Shown here: one piece after another, positions 9,761 to 17,739 of the stretch | How the letters are laid out: every line of letters begins with the position of its first letter | Numbering within the stretch: position 1 is the first letter of the stretch | From: Demequina capsici | Lineage (GTDB): Bacteria; Actinomycetota; Actinomycetes; Actinomycetales; Demequinaceae | Direction of reading: 5' to 3' | DNA length: 64,000 bases | Assembly (NCBI RefSeq): GCF_032102965.1 | Contig: NZ_CP134880.1 | Location: 1,860,001-1,924,000 of the forward strand | Position numbers and translations under genes: made by a program | The notes under the pieces: generated by a model | Told to the model about the DNA's origin: nothing | What the model saw: the letters and a program-made list of their open reading frames with translations, nothing else | Databases searched by the model: none

Positions 9761-11395
9761 TCACCTGCCGCCGGCCGCTGCGGCCTTGCCGGGGATCGCG
9801 GACAGGAGCTCGCGCGTGTACGGCGACGCGGGCCGCTCGAGCACATCGGCCGCCGTCCCCTGCTCCACCACCAGCCCGTCCGACATCACGGCGATGCGGT
9901 CCGAGATCTGGCGCACCACGGCGAGGTCGTGGGAGATGAAGAGGTAGGTGAGCCCGTGCTCCGCCTGGAGGTCGACGAGCAGCTGGAGGACCTGCTCCTG
10001 GACGGACACGTCGAGCGCCGACACCGGCTCGTCGAGCACCAGCAGCTCGGGCCGGGCGGCGAGCGCCCTGGCGATCGCGACGCGCTGCGCCTGCCCTCCC
10101 GAAAGCTGGGCGGGACGACGGCCCAGGTGCTCGGAGCCCAGGCGCACCTGGTCGAGCAGCTCTCGCGCAGTCGCAGTCCGCTCGCGACGCGACGCCAGCC
10201 CGCGGGCCCGGAGCGGCTCGGTGACGATCCGCTCGACGGTCATGCGCGGGTCGAGCGAGCCGACGGGGTTCTGGAACACCACCTGGATGTACTGGCGGAA
10301 CCGCCTCAGCTCCTCGCCCTTCATGGCGGCGAGGTCCTGGCCGTCGAAGCTGATGACGCCCGAGTCCGCGTCGATGATGCGCGCGATCATCCGCGCTGTC
10401 GTCGACTTGCCGGAGCCGGACTCTCCGACGATCGAGAACGTCTGACGGCGCCCGATGGTCAGGTCGACGCCCTTGACCGCATGCACGGGTCCCGCGCCAC
10501 CGTCGCCCGGATACGTCTTCACCAGCCCGCTCACCGTGAGCAGCGGGGTGTCCGAGGCCGCGGTCGCCGTGGCGACCTCCACGCGGGGCACGAGGCGCTC
10601 GGCGCGCAGGCCGGGCGCGGCGGCCACGAGGGCGCGCGTGTACTCGTGCTGCGGGGACTCGAGGACGGACGCGGCAACGCCGGACTCCACGATCTGGCCG
10701 TGCTGCATGACGATGATGTCGTCGGCGCGATCCGCGGCGACCGCGAGGTCGTGCGTGATGAGCAGGACGGCGGTGCCGTGGTCGGCTCGGAGCCGCTCCA
10801 TGCGGTCGAGCACATGGCGCTGCACGGTGACGTCGAGCGCGCTGGTGGGCTCGTCCGCGATCACGAGCCGCGGCGTGCACGCCCACGCGATGCCGATCAG
10901 CACGCGCTGGCGCAGGCCCCCTGAGAGCTCGTGCGGGTACTGGCGCGCGCGACGTGCGGGCTCGGGGATCCCCACCTCGTCGAGGATCTCGACGGCCCTC
11001 GCCGCGGCTGCGTCTCGGGTGGCGCCGGTGTGCCGGCGCAACGCCTCTGCGATCTGCTCGCCGATGCGCAACACCGGGTTCAGGCTGCGCGACGGATCCT
11101 GCGGCACGTAGCCGACGACGTCCCCTCGCACCCGGCGGAGGGCGCGTTCGCTCAAGGAGGTGAGCGTGATGCCGTCGACCTCGACCGTGCCGGAGGAGCG
11201 CTTGGCACCGTCAGGCAGGAGGCCGAGCACGGCGTTGGCGAGCGTGCTCTTGCCGGAGCCCGACTCGCCGACGACGGCGAGGATGCGCCCGGCGCCGAGC
11301 TCGAGGTCGACGCCGCGGACGGCGTGGTGGCGTCCCGAGCCGGAGCCGTAGGTGACGTGCAGGTCGGAGACCCGCAGGATCGGCAGGTCGGTCAT
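9761..11395 (-). CDS. ABC transporter, fused double ATP-binding protein (DppD-DppF type)
   Basis: Two OppD/OppF-type nucleotide-binding domains in one 544-residue chain. Both halves carry the full set: Walker A GESGSGKST twice, signatures LSGGLRQRV and LSGGQAQRV, and Walker B segments ending DEPTSALD and DEPVSALD. The fusion is common in actinobacterial family-5 importers. The ATG at 11395 overlaps the TGA of the upstream permease as ATGA, showing translational coupling; a longer open frame upstream of it is only the permease gene read in another frame. It energises the two permeases encoded just before it. The substrate is unknown. Confidence 0.93.
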   Translation of the reverse strand: MTDLPILRVSDLHVTYGSGSGRHHAVRGVDLELGAGRILAVVGESGSGKSTLANAVLGLLPDGAKRSSGTVEVDGITLTSLSERALRRVRGDVVGYVPQDPSRSLNPVLRIGEQIAEALRRHTGATRDAAAARAVEILDEVGIPEPARRARQYPHELSGGLRQRVLIGIAWACTPRLVIADEPTSALDVTVQRHVLDRMERLRADHGTAVLLITHDLAVAADRADDIIVMQHGQIVESGVAASVLESPQHEYTRALVAAAPGLRAERLVPRVEVATATAASDTPLLTVSGLVKTYPGDGGAGPVHAVKGVDLTIGRRQTFSIVGESGSGKSTTARMIARIIDADSGVISFDGQDLAAMKGEELRRFRQYIQVVFQNPVGSLDPRMTVERIVTEPLRARGLASRRERTATARELLDQVRLGSEHLGRRPAQLSGGQAQRVAIARALAARPELLVLDEPVSALDVSVQEQVLQLLVDLQAEHGLTYLFISHDLAVVRQISDRIAVMSDGLVVEQGTAADVLERPASPYTRELLSAIPGKAAAAGGR

Positions 11396-12189
11396 CGGTT
11401 GCCTCCCAGCTCCCGTGCGAGCCCGTTGACGGCGAGCACCACCACGAGGATGACCGCGCCGGGCATGATGCTCAGCCAGGGCGCGGTGGCGATGAACTGG
11501 CGACCGTCGGACACCAGGGAGCCCCACTCGGGCGTCGGAGGCTGGGCGCCGAAGCCGAGGAAGCTGAGCGCGGACACCGCCAGGATCGCGAGCGCGAGCT
11601 CGGTGGACGCCATCGCGACGATCGGCTGCGACGCGTTGGGCAGCACGTGCCGCAGGAGGATCGTGGGACGTCGAAGCCCCATGGTGCGGGCGGCCTCGAT
11701 GTACTCCTCGTGCCGCACGCGCATCACCTGGGCGCGCATCACCCTGGCGAACGAGCCGGTGGCGCCCAGGCCGACGCCGATCGCGATGGATACGGCTCCG
11801 AAGCCGAGCGAGGCGACCACGATGAGGGCGAGCAGGATGCCTGGGATCGCGAGCATGACGTCGACGAAGCGCATGAGCACGAAGTCGAGGCGCCCGCCGG
11901 CGGTTCCGCTGATCAGGCCGATCAGGCCGCCGAGCACCGCGCCTGCGACCGTGGCGAGCACGGCCGCCATGAGCGACAGGCGTGCGCCGTAGACGACGCG
12001 CGAGAACACGTCGCGGGCGAGCGCGTCGGTGCCGAACAGGTGCTCCCAGCTCGGCGGCTCGAGCCGCGCGTCCCCCACGGAGTCGAACGGGTCGTACGGG
12101 GAGATCAGTCCGGGCCAGATCACTGCGATGAGCGTGACGGCCAGCACCAGGACGGACAGGAGCGTCAAGGGGTTGAGGAGGCGCCTCAT
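11392..12189 (-). CDS. ABC transporter permease (DppC type)
   Basis: Inner-membrane permease of 265 residues with about six helices and an N-terminal OppC-like segment ending in FGTDALARDVFSRVVYGAR, the typical DppC/OppC entry. The EAA loop is visible as EAARTMGLRRPTILLRHVLPN. It overlaps the preceding DppB-type gene and the following ATPase gene by 4 bp each, so the subunits are translationally coupled. It forms the channel with the DppB-type partner for the importer of the purine-like catabolic locus. Substrate not deducible from this sequence. Confidence 0.92.
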   Translation of the reverse strand: MRRLLNPLTLLSVLVLAVTLIAVIWPGLISPYDPFDSVGDARLEPPSWEHLFGTDALARDVFSRVVYGARLSLMAAVLATVAGAVLGGLIGLISGTAGGRLDFVLMRFVDVMLAIPGILLALIVVASLGFGAVSIAIGVGLGATGSFARVMRAQVMRVRHEEYIEAARTMGLRRPTILLRHVLPNASQPIVAMASTELALAILAVSALSFLGFGAQPPTPEWGSLVSDGRQFIATAPWLSIMPGAVILVVVLAVNGLARELGGNR

Positions 12190-13214
12190 GCGGGGTCGGC
12201 TCCTTCGAGGACGACAGGACGCGGCGCGCGGGTGGCGGCGACGCGGGTGCGGATGCGGGGGTCGAGGACGCCGTAGAGGAGGTCGACCACGAGCGTGGTC
12301 ACCGCGTAGATGGCGGCGACCACCATGACGACCCCGGTGACCACGTTGATGTCACGCGCGAGGACCGCGTCCACGGTGATGCGGCCGATGCCGTCGCGCG
12401 AGAACACGGTCTCGACCACGGCGGTGCCGCCCGCGAGGTAGCCGATCTGGAGGCCGATGATCGTGATGGACGGCAGCACGGCGTTGCGGAGGATGTGCCG
12501 TCCGATGACCACGGGCTGGCTGAGGCCCTTGGCCTGGGCGGTGCGCACGAAGCCGGCGTCGCCCGCCTCGAAGACCGCGGCGGAGAACACCTGGTAGAAG
12601 ATCGCCCCGGTGGGCAGCGAGAGCGTGACCGCCGGCATCACCGTGGAGGCGAAGCCGTCGGCCCCGGACGCGGGGAACCAGCCCAGCTGGAACGAGAGCA
12701 GGCTGATGAGCACCACGCCGGTGAGGAACGCGGGGATCGCGATGCCGAGCGGCGGGATCTGCGACACCGCGCTGCGCAGCCACCGCGGCCGCGCCAGGTA
12801 CGCCGCGATCGTGAAGCCGAGCGCGCCGACGAAGCCGAGCACGAGCGCGAGCACGGCGACCGCGGCGGTGCGCGGCAGGGCACGCGCGACCATGTCGGAG
12901 ACCTCGTAGCCGGTGGCCATCGAGACCCCGAGGTCGCCGCGGAACAGTGCCACGAAGTGGGCGACGTACTGGTGGACCAGCGAGCCGTCGAGGCCGTACT
13001 GGGCGCGCAGCGCGTCCAGCACGGCAGGGTCGGTGGTCGCGGCGTCCCCGGCGCGCACCGCGAGCGCGGCGAGCACCGGGTCGCCGGGGAGGGCGTGGAT
13101 CAGCAGGAAGGTCACCGTGTACGTGGCCCAGACCACGAACAGGCATTGGAGCACCTTGGGCGCCACGAACCGCACGAGCGGTCCTGCCCGGTGAAGCCTT
13201 CCTGCCGATCTCAC
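12186..13214 (-). CDS. ABC transporter permease (DppB type)
   Basis: Permease of 342 residues. The first helix is followed by the family loop HALPGDPVLAAL and a long periplasmic segment that includes YGLDGSLVHQY, then five further helices with an EAA-type loop (RTAQAKGLSQPVVIGRHILRN). The start is a GTG at 13214 with AAGGAG 7 nt upstream. It follows the solute-binding protein gene after 15 bp and overlaps the DppC-type gene. Known relatives transport di- or oligopeptides, nickel or other small solutes, so the family alone does not fix the substrate. Confidence 0.92.
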   Translation of the reverse strand: MRSAGRLHRAGPLVRFVAPKVLQCLFVVWATYTVTFLLIHALPGDPVLAALAVRAGDAATTDPAVLDALRAQYGLDGSLVHQYVAHFVALFRGDLGVSMATGYEVSDMVARALPRTAAVAVLALVLGFVGALGFTIAAYLARPRWLRSAVSQIPPLGIAIPAFLTGVVLISLLSFQLGWFPASGADGFASTVMPAVTLSLPTGAIFYQVFSAAVFEAGDAGFVRTAQAKGLSQPVVIGRHILRNAVLPSITIIGLQIGYLAGGTAVVETVFSRDGIGRITVDAVLARDINVVTGVVMVVAAIYAVTTLVVDLLYGVLDPRIRTRVAATRAPRPVVLEGADPA

Positions 13215-13229
13215 GTCATGCTCCTTCTG

Positions 13230-14846
13230 TTAGCCGACGACCATGGCGTCGTAGAGGTTGATGCGGGCCGCGGAGTCGAAGGTGAGGCCTTCGACGTTCG
13301 CGGACGAGGCGTGCAGCTGCACGGTCTCGAGGGCGGGGATGACGTACGCCTTCTCCGCGACCAGCTGCTGGATCTGGTCGACGATGGCCTGACGGGCGTC
13401 GGTGTCGACCGTGGCGGCCTGCTCCTGCAGCAGCGACTCCAACTCAGGGTCGTCGACGATGCCCCAGCGCGAGGCAGAGTCGACCGACAGCAGGACGCGC
13501 AGCACGTCGGGGTCGGTGCGGGTCAGGCCCGCCCCGAGGGCGTCGTAGTCGCCCGAGGCGATGGCGCCGAAGAAGTCACCCGCGGAGACCATGTTGATCT
13601 GCATGTCGATGCCGTTGTCGGCGAGCTGCATCTGCGCCGCCTCGAGCACGTCCTGGGCGTAGAAGGCGGTGACGGTGAACGTGAGCGTCTGGCCGTCCTT
13701 CTGGTAGATGCCGTCGGAGCCGAGCGTCCAGCCGTCGGCCTCGAGCAGCGCCGCGGCGCCTTCGGGGTCGTAGGCCAGGGTGTCGCCGAGGTCCGTGTAG
13801 CCGGGGGTCGACGAGGTGAGGACGCTGGTGGGCGCCTGGCCGCTCGCGGAGCCGGTGAGGACGTTGATCTGGTCGCGGTCGAGCGACTTGGTGATGGCCT
13901 GGCGGACCGCCTCGTCACCCATGAGCCCGTGCGTGGTGTTGATGACGAACGAGTTGGGCACGCCGGGGTTGGCCGCCGCGTACAGGTGGAAGGCGTCGCC
14001 GGAGAACCGCGACTCGTCGATGTAGGGCACGTCCTGGATCAGGTCGTACTCGCCGGACTCGAGGCCGCCCGTGCGGACCGAGGCCTCGGTGATGATCGGG
14101 AAGGTCACCGAGTCGAGGTACGCCTCGCCGGTGTGCCCGCGCAGCTCCGAGCCCCAGTCGTAGCCGTCGCGCTTCACGATCTTGACCGAGTCGTTGACCG
14201 TGTAGGAGTCGAGCACGAACGGGCCGGTGCCGACGACGGACTGGCAGCGGTCCTCGGCGGACGCCGCGACCGTGTCGGCCGACAGGATGCCGAGGCTCAT
14301 GGTCGTGGCGCCCTGCGCGAACTGCACGTTCGGCGCGGAGAAGTTCACCGTGAACTCGGTCTCCGAGGTGACGTCGGTGCCGGTGTAGCCCGCGAGGTAG
14401 GCGCTCGCGAGCGACGCGGACGAGCCGAGGGCCATGATCGCGTCGAAGTTCTCGGCGACGACCTCCGACGTGAGCGGGGTGCCGTCGGAGAAGGTGACAC
14501 CGTCACGCAGGGTGAACGTGTACGCCGTCGCGTCGTCGTTCACCGACCAGTCGGAGGCGAGCCACGGGACGATGTCCCCGGTGGCCGGGTCCTGGTCGAG
14601 CAGCGAGTCCGTGAGCTGGCGGCCGATGTTGAGCGAGGTCGTCATCGAGGTCTGCTGCGGGTCGAGGCAGGTCGGGTCCTCCTTGATGGCGAACACGACG
14701 TCCTGCGCGGCCGCCGGGGTGCTCGAGGCCGAGACGGTGGCCTCGGTTCCCGACGAGCTGGAGCATCCGGCGAGCGCGGTGGCAGCGGCGAGCACGGCCG
14801 CTGGGGCCACCAGGTGCCGCCGACTGAGTCGGAAGGGGTTCGTCAC
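13230..14846 (-). CDS. family-5 extracellular solute-binding lipoprotein
   Basis: Substrate receptor of the ABC importer, 538 residues. The signal peptide has twin arginines (LSRRHL), a hydrophobic core and the lipobox LAGC, so it is a lipoprotein possibly exported by Tat. The mature part shows family-5 features: the early LDPQQTS segment, WSVNDDATAYTFTLRDGVTFSDGTP, and later AVRQAITKSLDRDQIN. I start at the GTG at 14846 because AAGGAGA lies 6 nt upstream; the frame stays open further upstream only because it overlaps the amidohydrolase gene. The genomic setting, not the sequence, suggests a nitrogen-heterocycle or nucleoside-like ligand. Confidence 0.92.
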   Translation of the reverse strand: MTNPFRLSRRHLVAPAAVLAAATALAGCSSSSGTEATVSASSTPAAAQDVVFAIKEDPTCLDPQQTSMTTSLNIGRQLTDSLLDQDPATGDIVPWLASDWSVNDDATAYTFTLRDGVTFSDGTPLTSEVVAENFDAIMALGSSASLASAYLAGYTGTDVTSETEFTVNFSAPNVQFAQGATTMSLGILSADTVAASAEDRCQSVVGTGPFVLDSYTVNDSVKIVKRDGYDWGSELRGHTGEAYLDSVTFPIITEASVRTGGLESGEYDLIQDVPYIDESRFSGDAFHLYAAANPGVPNSFVINTTHGLMGDEAVRQAITKSLDRDQINVLTGSASGQAPTSVLTSSTPGYTDLGDTLAYDPEGAAALLEADGWTLGSDGIYQKDGQTLTFTVTAFYAQDVLEAAQMQLADNGIDMQINMVSAGDFFGAIASGDYDALGAGLTRTDPDVLRVLLSVDSASRWGIVDDPELESLLQEQAATVDTDARQAIVDQIQQLVAEKAYVIPALETVQLHASSANVEGLTFDSAARINLYDAMVVG

Positions 14847-14878
14847 TGGTCTTCTCCTTGCATGGGGGGTGTGTGGAG

Positions 14879-16081
14879 TCACTCCGGCAGGGCGCCGAAG
14901 AGGAGCTCGCCGCGGACCACCACGGCGACGATCGAGTCGGCGGTGAAGTCCTCCAGGGACTCCCATGGCCGTCCGCGGACGACGAGCATGTCGGCGCGCG
15001 CGCCCGTGGCGATACGGCCCAGGTCGGGCATGCCGATCGCGGCGGCCGCGTCCGAGGTGGCCGAGACGAGCGTGCGCTCGGCGGTCCAGCCGAAGAGCGA
15101 CTGCATGTGGCGCAGCTCCTCGTGCTGATCGCCGTAGCGCACCATCACGCCGTTCGCGTCGGTGCCGAGCACGAAGCGGACGCCTGCCTCGGCGGCGCCG
15201 CGGAAGCGGTCGTCGCGCTCGGCCACGACGCCCGCGGCCTTCTCCGCGGCCTCGTCGGTCACGGGGATCTCGCGGGCGGCGATCCTGTCGTTGATGAGCA
15301 GCGTGGGCGCGATCGGGATGTTGCGCTCGATCAGCTCGTCCCAGTGCCGCGGAAGGATGCCGGTGCCGTGCTCGATCGAGTCGACGCCGTGCGTGAGGGC
15401 ACGGTCGACGCCCTCCACCGTGTGGGTGTGCGCAGCGACGAGCATGCCGAGCGCGTGCGCCTCGTCGATCGTCGTCGCGATCTCCGCGTCGGTCTGGTTC
15501 CTCCAGCCGACGCCATCGCCCTGCGAGAGGACGCCACCGGACACGTGGATCTTGATGCCGTGCGAGCCTTGGCGCGCCCACTGTCGCACGAGCTTGCGGC
15601 ACTCGTCGGGCGAGTCCGCGACCGGCGGACGGTGCGGGTAGTGGGGCGGGGTGAAGAGGTCCCCGTGGCCGGCGGTCATGCCGACGGTGCCGTGGACGCG
15701 CAGGCGCGGTCCTGGCACCAGGTGGTCGTCCAGGCCGCGCGCGGCGGCGAGCTGCACCTCGGACCCCGCGAGGTCCCGCAGGGTGGTGATGCCCGCGCGG
15801 GCCGCGTTCGCGGCGTGCTTGACCACGTGCAGCGACTTCTCCGCCGCGGGGGTGATGAGCGGCCAGGTGGCCCAGTCGGCGCGCCCGGTTCCTGCGCTCG
15901 AGTCGAGGTGCACGTGGGTGTCGATCATGCCGGGGATGAGGCTGAGCCCGCTGTCGTGCTCCGCGTCCGCGGCGGCGACCGACACGATGCCGTCGCCGTC
16001 CCACGAGACGGTCGACACGCCCCGGTCGGCGGTGCCGTCCCAGAGGCGGATCCCCGTCAGGGTGCGTGCGGTCGTGCTCAT
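14879..16081 (-). CDS. metal-dependent amidohydrolase
   Basis: Amidohydrolase-superfamily enzyme of 400 residues, closest by eye to the imidazolonepropionase/Xaa-Pro dipeptidase-like branch. Metal ligands visible in order: DTHVHLD (HxH), GIKIHVSGG with the Lys position and a following His, AAHTHT, SIEHGT, and LGTDA. It therefore should hydrolyse an amide or cyclic amidine bond in the cytoplasm. It is the first gene of the leftward operon with the ABC importer, which suggests that it acts on the imported compound. Its promoter region has a TTGACA -35-like hexamer inside palindrome A at 16163-16174. The exact substrate cannot be named. Confidence 0.88.
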   Translation of the reverse strand: MSTTARTLTGIRLWDGTADRGVSTVSWDGDGIVSVAAADAEHDSGLSLIPGMIDTHVHLDSSAGTGRADWATWPLITPAAEKSLHVVKHAANAARAGITTLRDLAGSEVQLAAARGLDDHLVPGPRLRVHGTVGMTAGHGDLFTPPHYPHRPPVADSPDECRKLVRQWARQGSHGIKIHVSGGVLSQGDGVGWRNQTDAEIATTIDEAHALGMLVAAHTHTVEGVDRALTHGVDSIEHGTGILPRHWDELIERNIPIAPTLLINDRIAAREIPVTDEAAEKAAGVVAERDDRFRGAAEAGVRFVLGTDANGVMVRYGDQHEELRHMQSLFGWTAERTLVSATSDAAAAIGMPDLGRIATGARADMLVVRGRPWESLEDFTADSIVAVVVRGELLFGALPE

Positions 16082-16162
16082 GGTCGGCTCCGATCGTTCT
16101 CGGTCAGGTGGTGGCGGCGGACGTCGGCGTCAGGCGACACGCTAACCCGTCCGAGAGGGACG

Positions 16163-16174
16163 AATGTCAACAAG
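16163..16174 (-). promoter_or_regulatory. operator A, overlapping the -35 of the leftward operon
   Basis: On the minus strand CTTGT-TG-ACATT, a degenerate copy of the CTTGT-nn-ACAAG palindrome. Its centre is the perfect -35 hexamer TTGACA. A TAGCGT -10-like hexamer follows after 20 nt (16139-16144). Repressor binding here would block the amidohydrolase/ABC promoter. Confidence 0.5.
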
Positions 16175-16269
16175 TCGAAAACGTGACGAAGAGTTAACGC
16201 CCCCGAAACGCAAGGATTCAGCACGAACGACCGTGGAAACACGGGCAGGCATAGGATCGCTCCACTCGC

Positions 16270-16281
16270 CTTGTCGATAAG
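16270..16281 (+). promoter_or_regulatory. operator B, upstream of the PPC-domain gene
   Basis: CTTGT-CG-ATAAG, one mismatch from CTTGT-nn-ACAAG, 41 bp before the ATG at 16323. The same spot also forms CTTGTC/GACAAG arms with 16283-16288. Together with operator A it would let one regulator control both divergent transcripts. Confidence 0.5.
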
Positions 16282-16322
16282 TGACAAGTTGCCGCACACA
16301 TGTCGAAAGGATCCACATAGCC

Positions 16323-16814
16323 ATGCGGACCTCGCTCCTCACCGTCGGCAGGCGCCTCGCGCTGGCCCTCGAGCCTGGCGACGACGTGCTCGCCTCGATC
16401 GCCGCCGCCTGCCGCGAGCACGACATCTCTCAAGGCGTGATCGTCACCTGCAGCGGCGCGTTCCGACGTGTGCGTCTGATCGCGACCACAGGCGCGCCTG
16501 GTCCGGACCCCGACGAGCCGCTTCAGGACCACGTGGACGTCACCTTCGCCGAAGGGATCGGTTCCGGCACGGTCGTGACGGACGGCTCTGGCGAGCTGTC
16601 GGTGCACCTCCACGTCGCCGTCGGCGTGCGCACCCAGGCAGGCGCAGCGTACGCGGGCCACGTCCTGGAGGCCGAGGCGCAGTACGTGGTGGAGCTGGTG
16701 CTCGACGAGGTGACGTCGCCGCGCATGACCCGGACCGCGACCGAGGCGACCCGGGGCGTGCCCGCCTGGGACTTCGCGACCTCTTCCGTCGCCGCGGCCG
16801 GGCCGCTAGCCTGA
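16323..16814 (+). CDS. PPC/DUF296-domain protein
   Basis: A 163-residue protein with a plants-and-prokaryotes-conserved (PPC, DUF296) domain. Visible family features are LEPGDDVLASI near the start, VTCSGAFRRV, a GSG turn followed by HLHVAVG, and AGHVLEAEAQYVVELVL near the end. The bacterial single-domain proteins form trimers with conserved His residues and mostly have no known function. First gene of the rightward catabolic set. An in-frame GTG at 16281 is an alternative start, but the domain is complete from 16323. An AAAGG sequence lies 12 nt upstream. Possibly an enzyme or ligand-binding accessory for the pathway. Confidence 0.8.
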   Translation: MRTSLLTVGRRLALALEPGDDVLASIAAACREHDISQGVIVTCSGAFRRVRLIATTGAPGPDPDEPLQDHVDVTFAEGIGSGTVVTDGSGELSVHLHVAVGVRTQAGAAYAGHVLEAEAQYVVELVLDEVTSPRMTRTATEATRGVPAWDFATSSVAAAGPLA

Positions 16815-16840
16815 GCCGAACGACGACTGCGAGCAACCAC

Positions 16841-17572
16841 GTGACCTACCTGCCCTTCTCCTCCCCGAGCGTCGACTCGATCCAGATGCAGCTGCTGCGC
16901 TACGCGCGGGAGGCCGCCGCGAGTCGCGCCCCGCTCCCGGGCGAGCTCGAGCTCACCGCACGGCTGGGCTGCACACGGCAGCAGCTGCGCAACGCGATGG
17001 CGGGGCTCGAGCGTCAAGGCATCGTCCGACGCCGCCAGGGCACCGTGACCACGGTCGACCCGATCGCGTTGCGCATGAGCGTGCGCCTCGAGGAGCAGTT
17101 CGAGCACACCGACCTGCTCAACCGCCTGGGCTACCGGGCGGAGGTGGACGTGCTGTCCTCAGAGACGATCACCATCCCGTCGCACATCGCGGCGCTGATG
17201 GAGCTGCCGACCGACACGCTGATCGCCTCTGCGCGGAAGCGCTGGCGCGCCGACGGCCAGGTGGCGATGATCGCGCACAACTCGCTGCCCCTGCCCGGCG
17301 CGATCGAGGTGGACCCCGCCGAGTCGATCTTCGACGCGATCGCCCGTATCCATGGCGAGGCCGTGGTGTGGGAGGTGACGACGCCCGGCCTGGCGCGCCT
17401 CGACGAGACGCTGGCGGCACAGTTCGAGCGCGAGGTCGGCGAGCCGGTCATGACGTTCGAGTTCGTGGGCATCGGCGCGAGCGGCAAGCGGCTGCTGCAC
17501 TCGATGGAGTACCACGACCCCCAGCTGGTCAGCTACTCGATGGTGAGGACCGCGCGCCCGCCGTGGGCATGA
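16841..17572 (+). CDS. GntR-family regulator with UTRA domain (HutC subfamily)
   Basis: Transcription regulator of 243 residues from the GTG at 16841. The N-terminal winged helix is visible as LPGELELTARLGCTRQQLRNAM followed by LERQGIVRRRQGTVT. The C-terminal UTRA ligand-binding domain ends with an MTFEFVGIGASGKRLLHSMEY-like strand. HutC-type members usually repress catabolic genes until the pathway substrate binds. Four matching palindromes flank the locus. The start has no obvious ribosome-binding site, so a slightly later start at an internal Met is possible. It lies 26 bp after the PPC gene. Confidence 0.88.
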   Translation: MTYLPFSSPSVDSIQMQLLRYAREAAASRAPLPGELELTARLGCTRQQLRNAMAGLERQGIVRRRQGTVTTVDPIALRMSVRLEEQFEHTDLLNRLGYRAEVDVLSSETITIPSHIAALMELPTDTLIASARKRWRADGQVAMIAHNSLPLPGAIEVDPAESIFDAIARIHGEAVVWEVTTPGLARLDETLAAQFEREVGEPVMTFEFVGIGASGKRLLHSMEYHDPQLVSYSMVRTARPPWA

Positions 17573-17588
17573 GCCACGCGCTCCCCCT

Positions 17589-17617
17589 CGCCGCCACTTG
17601 TCTACCAGTTGGCGGCG
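17589..17617 (+). terminator. hairpin after gntR with operator C in its loop
   Basis: Perfect 8-bp arms CGCCGCCA (17589-17596) and TGGCGGCG (17610-17617) enclose a 13-nt loop containing CTTGT-CT-ACCAG, a near copy of the operator palindrome. The hairpin starts 16 bp after the gntR stop. No T-run follows, so termination strength is uncertain. Confidence 0.45.
17597..17608 (+). promoter_or_regulatory. operator C
   Basis: CTTGT-CT-ACCAG, one mismatch from the palindrome shared by sites A, B and D. It lies in the loop of the hairpin after gntR, about 130 bp upstream of the adenosine-deaminase-like gene. Confidence 0.4.
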
Positions 17618-17701
17618 AAGTCTTCCGAAAGGCCGTCTTCCCCGCGGTCACTGTGCGTAAATTTCACTCAGGTTACGTCTGTGAAAAACCTTTGGTCTCG
17701 G

Positions 17702-17733
17702 CTTGTCAACAAGTGGCCCATCGGGGGTACGGT
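17702..17733 (+). promoter_or_regulatory. promoter of the deaminase operon with operator D
   Basis: CTTGT-CA-ACAAG at 17702-17713 is a perfect palindrome. It contains a TTGTCA -35-like hexamer (17703-17708). A TACGGT -10 hexamer lies at 17728-17733, 6 nt before the ATG at 17740, implying a leaderless transcript. A repressor on this site would occlude the -35 element. An additional inverted repeat, TTTCAC-n13-GTGAAA (17662-17686), lies just upstream and may bind a second factor. Confidence 0.6.
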
Positions 17734-17739
17734 GGGCCC

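Noticed and set aside
4675-9939. A 1754-codon open frame on the plus strand
   Set aside because: It runs antisense to smc and out of frame with the 4751 gene. Its product is Arg-rich low complexity, as expected for high-GC antisense frames.
13230-16004. One long leftward frame joining the solute-binding protein with sequence upstream
   Set aside because: The upstream part overlaps the amidohydrolase in another frame. A lipoprotein signal peptide and AAGGAGA mark the true start at 14846.
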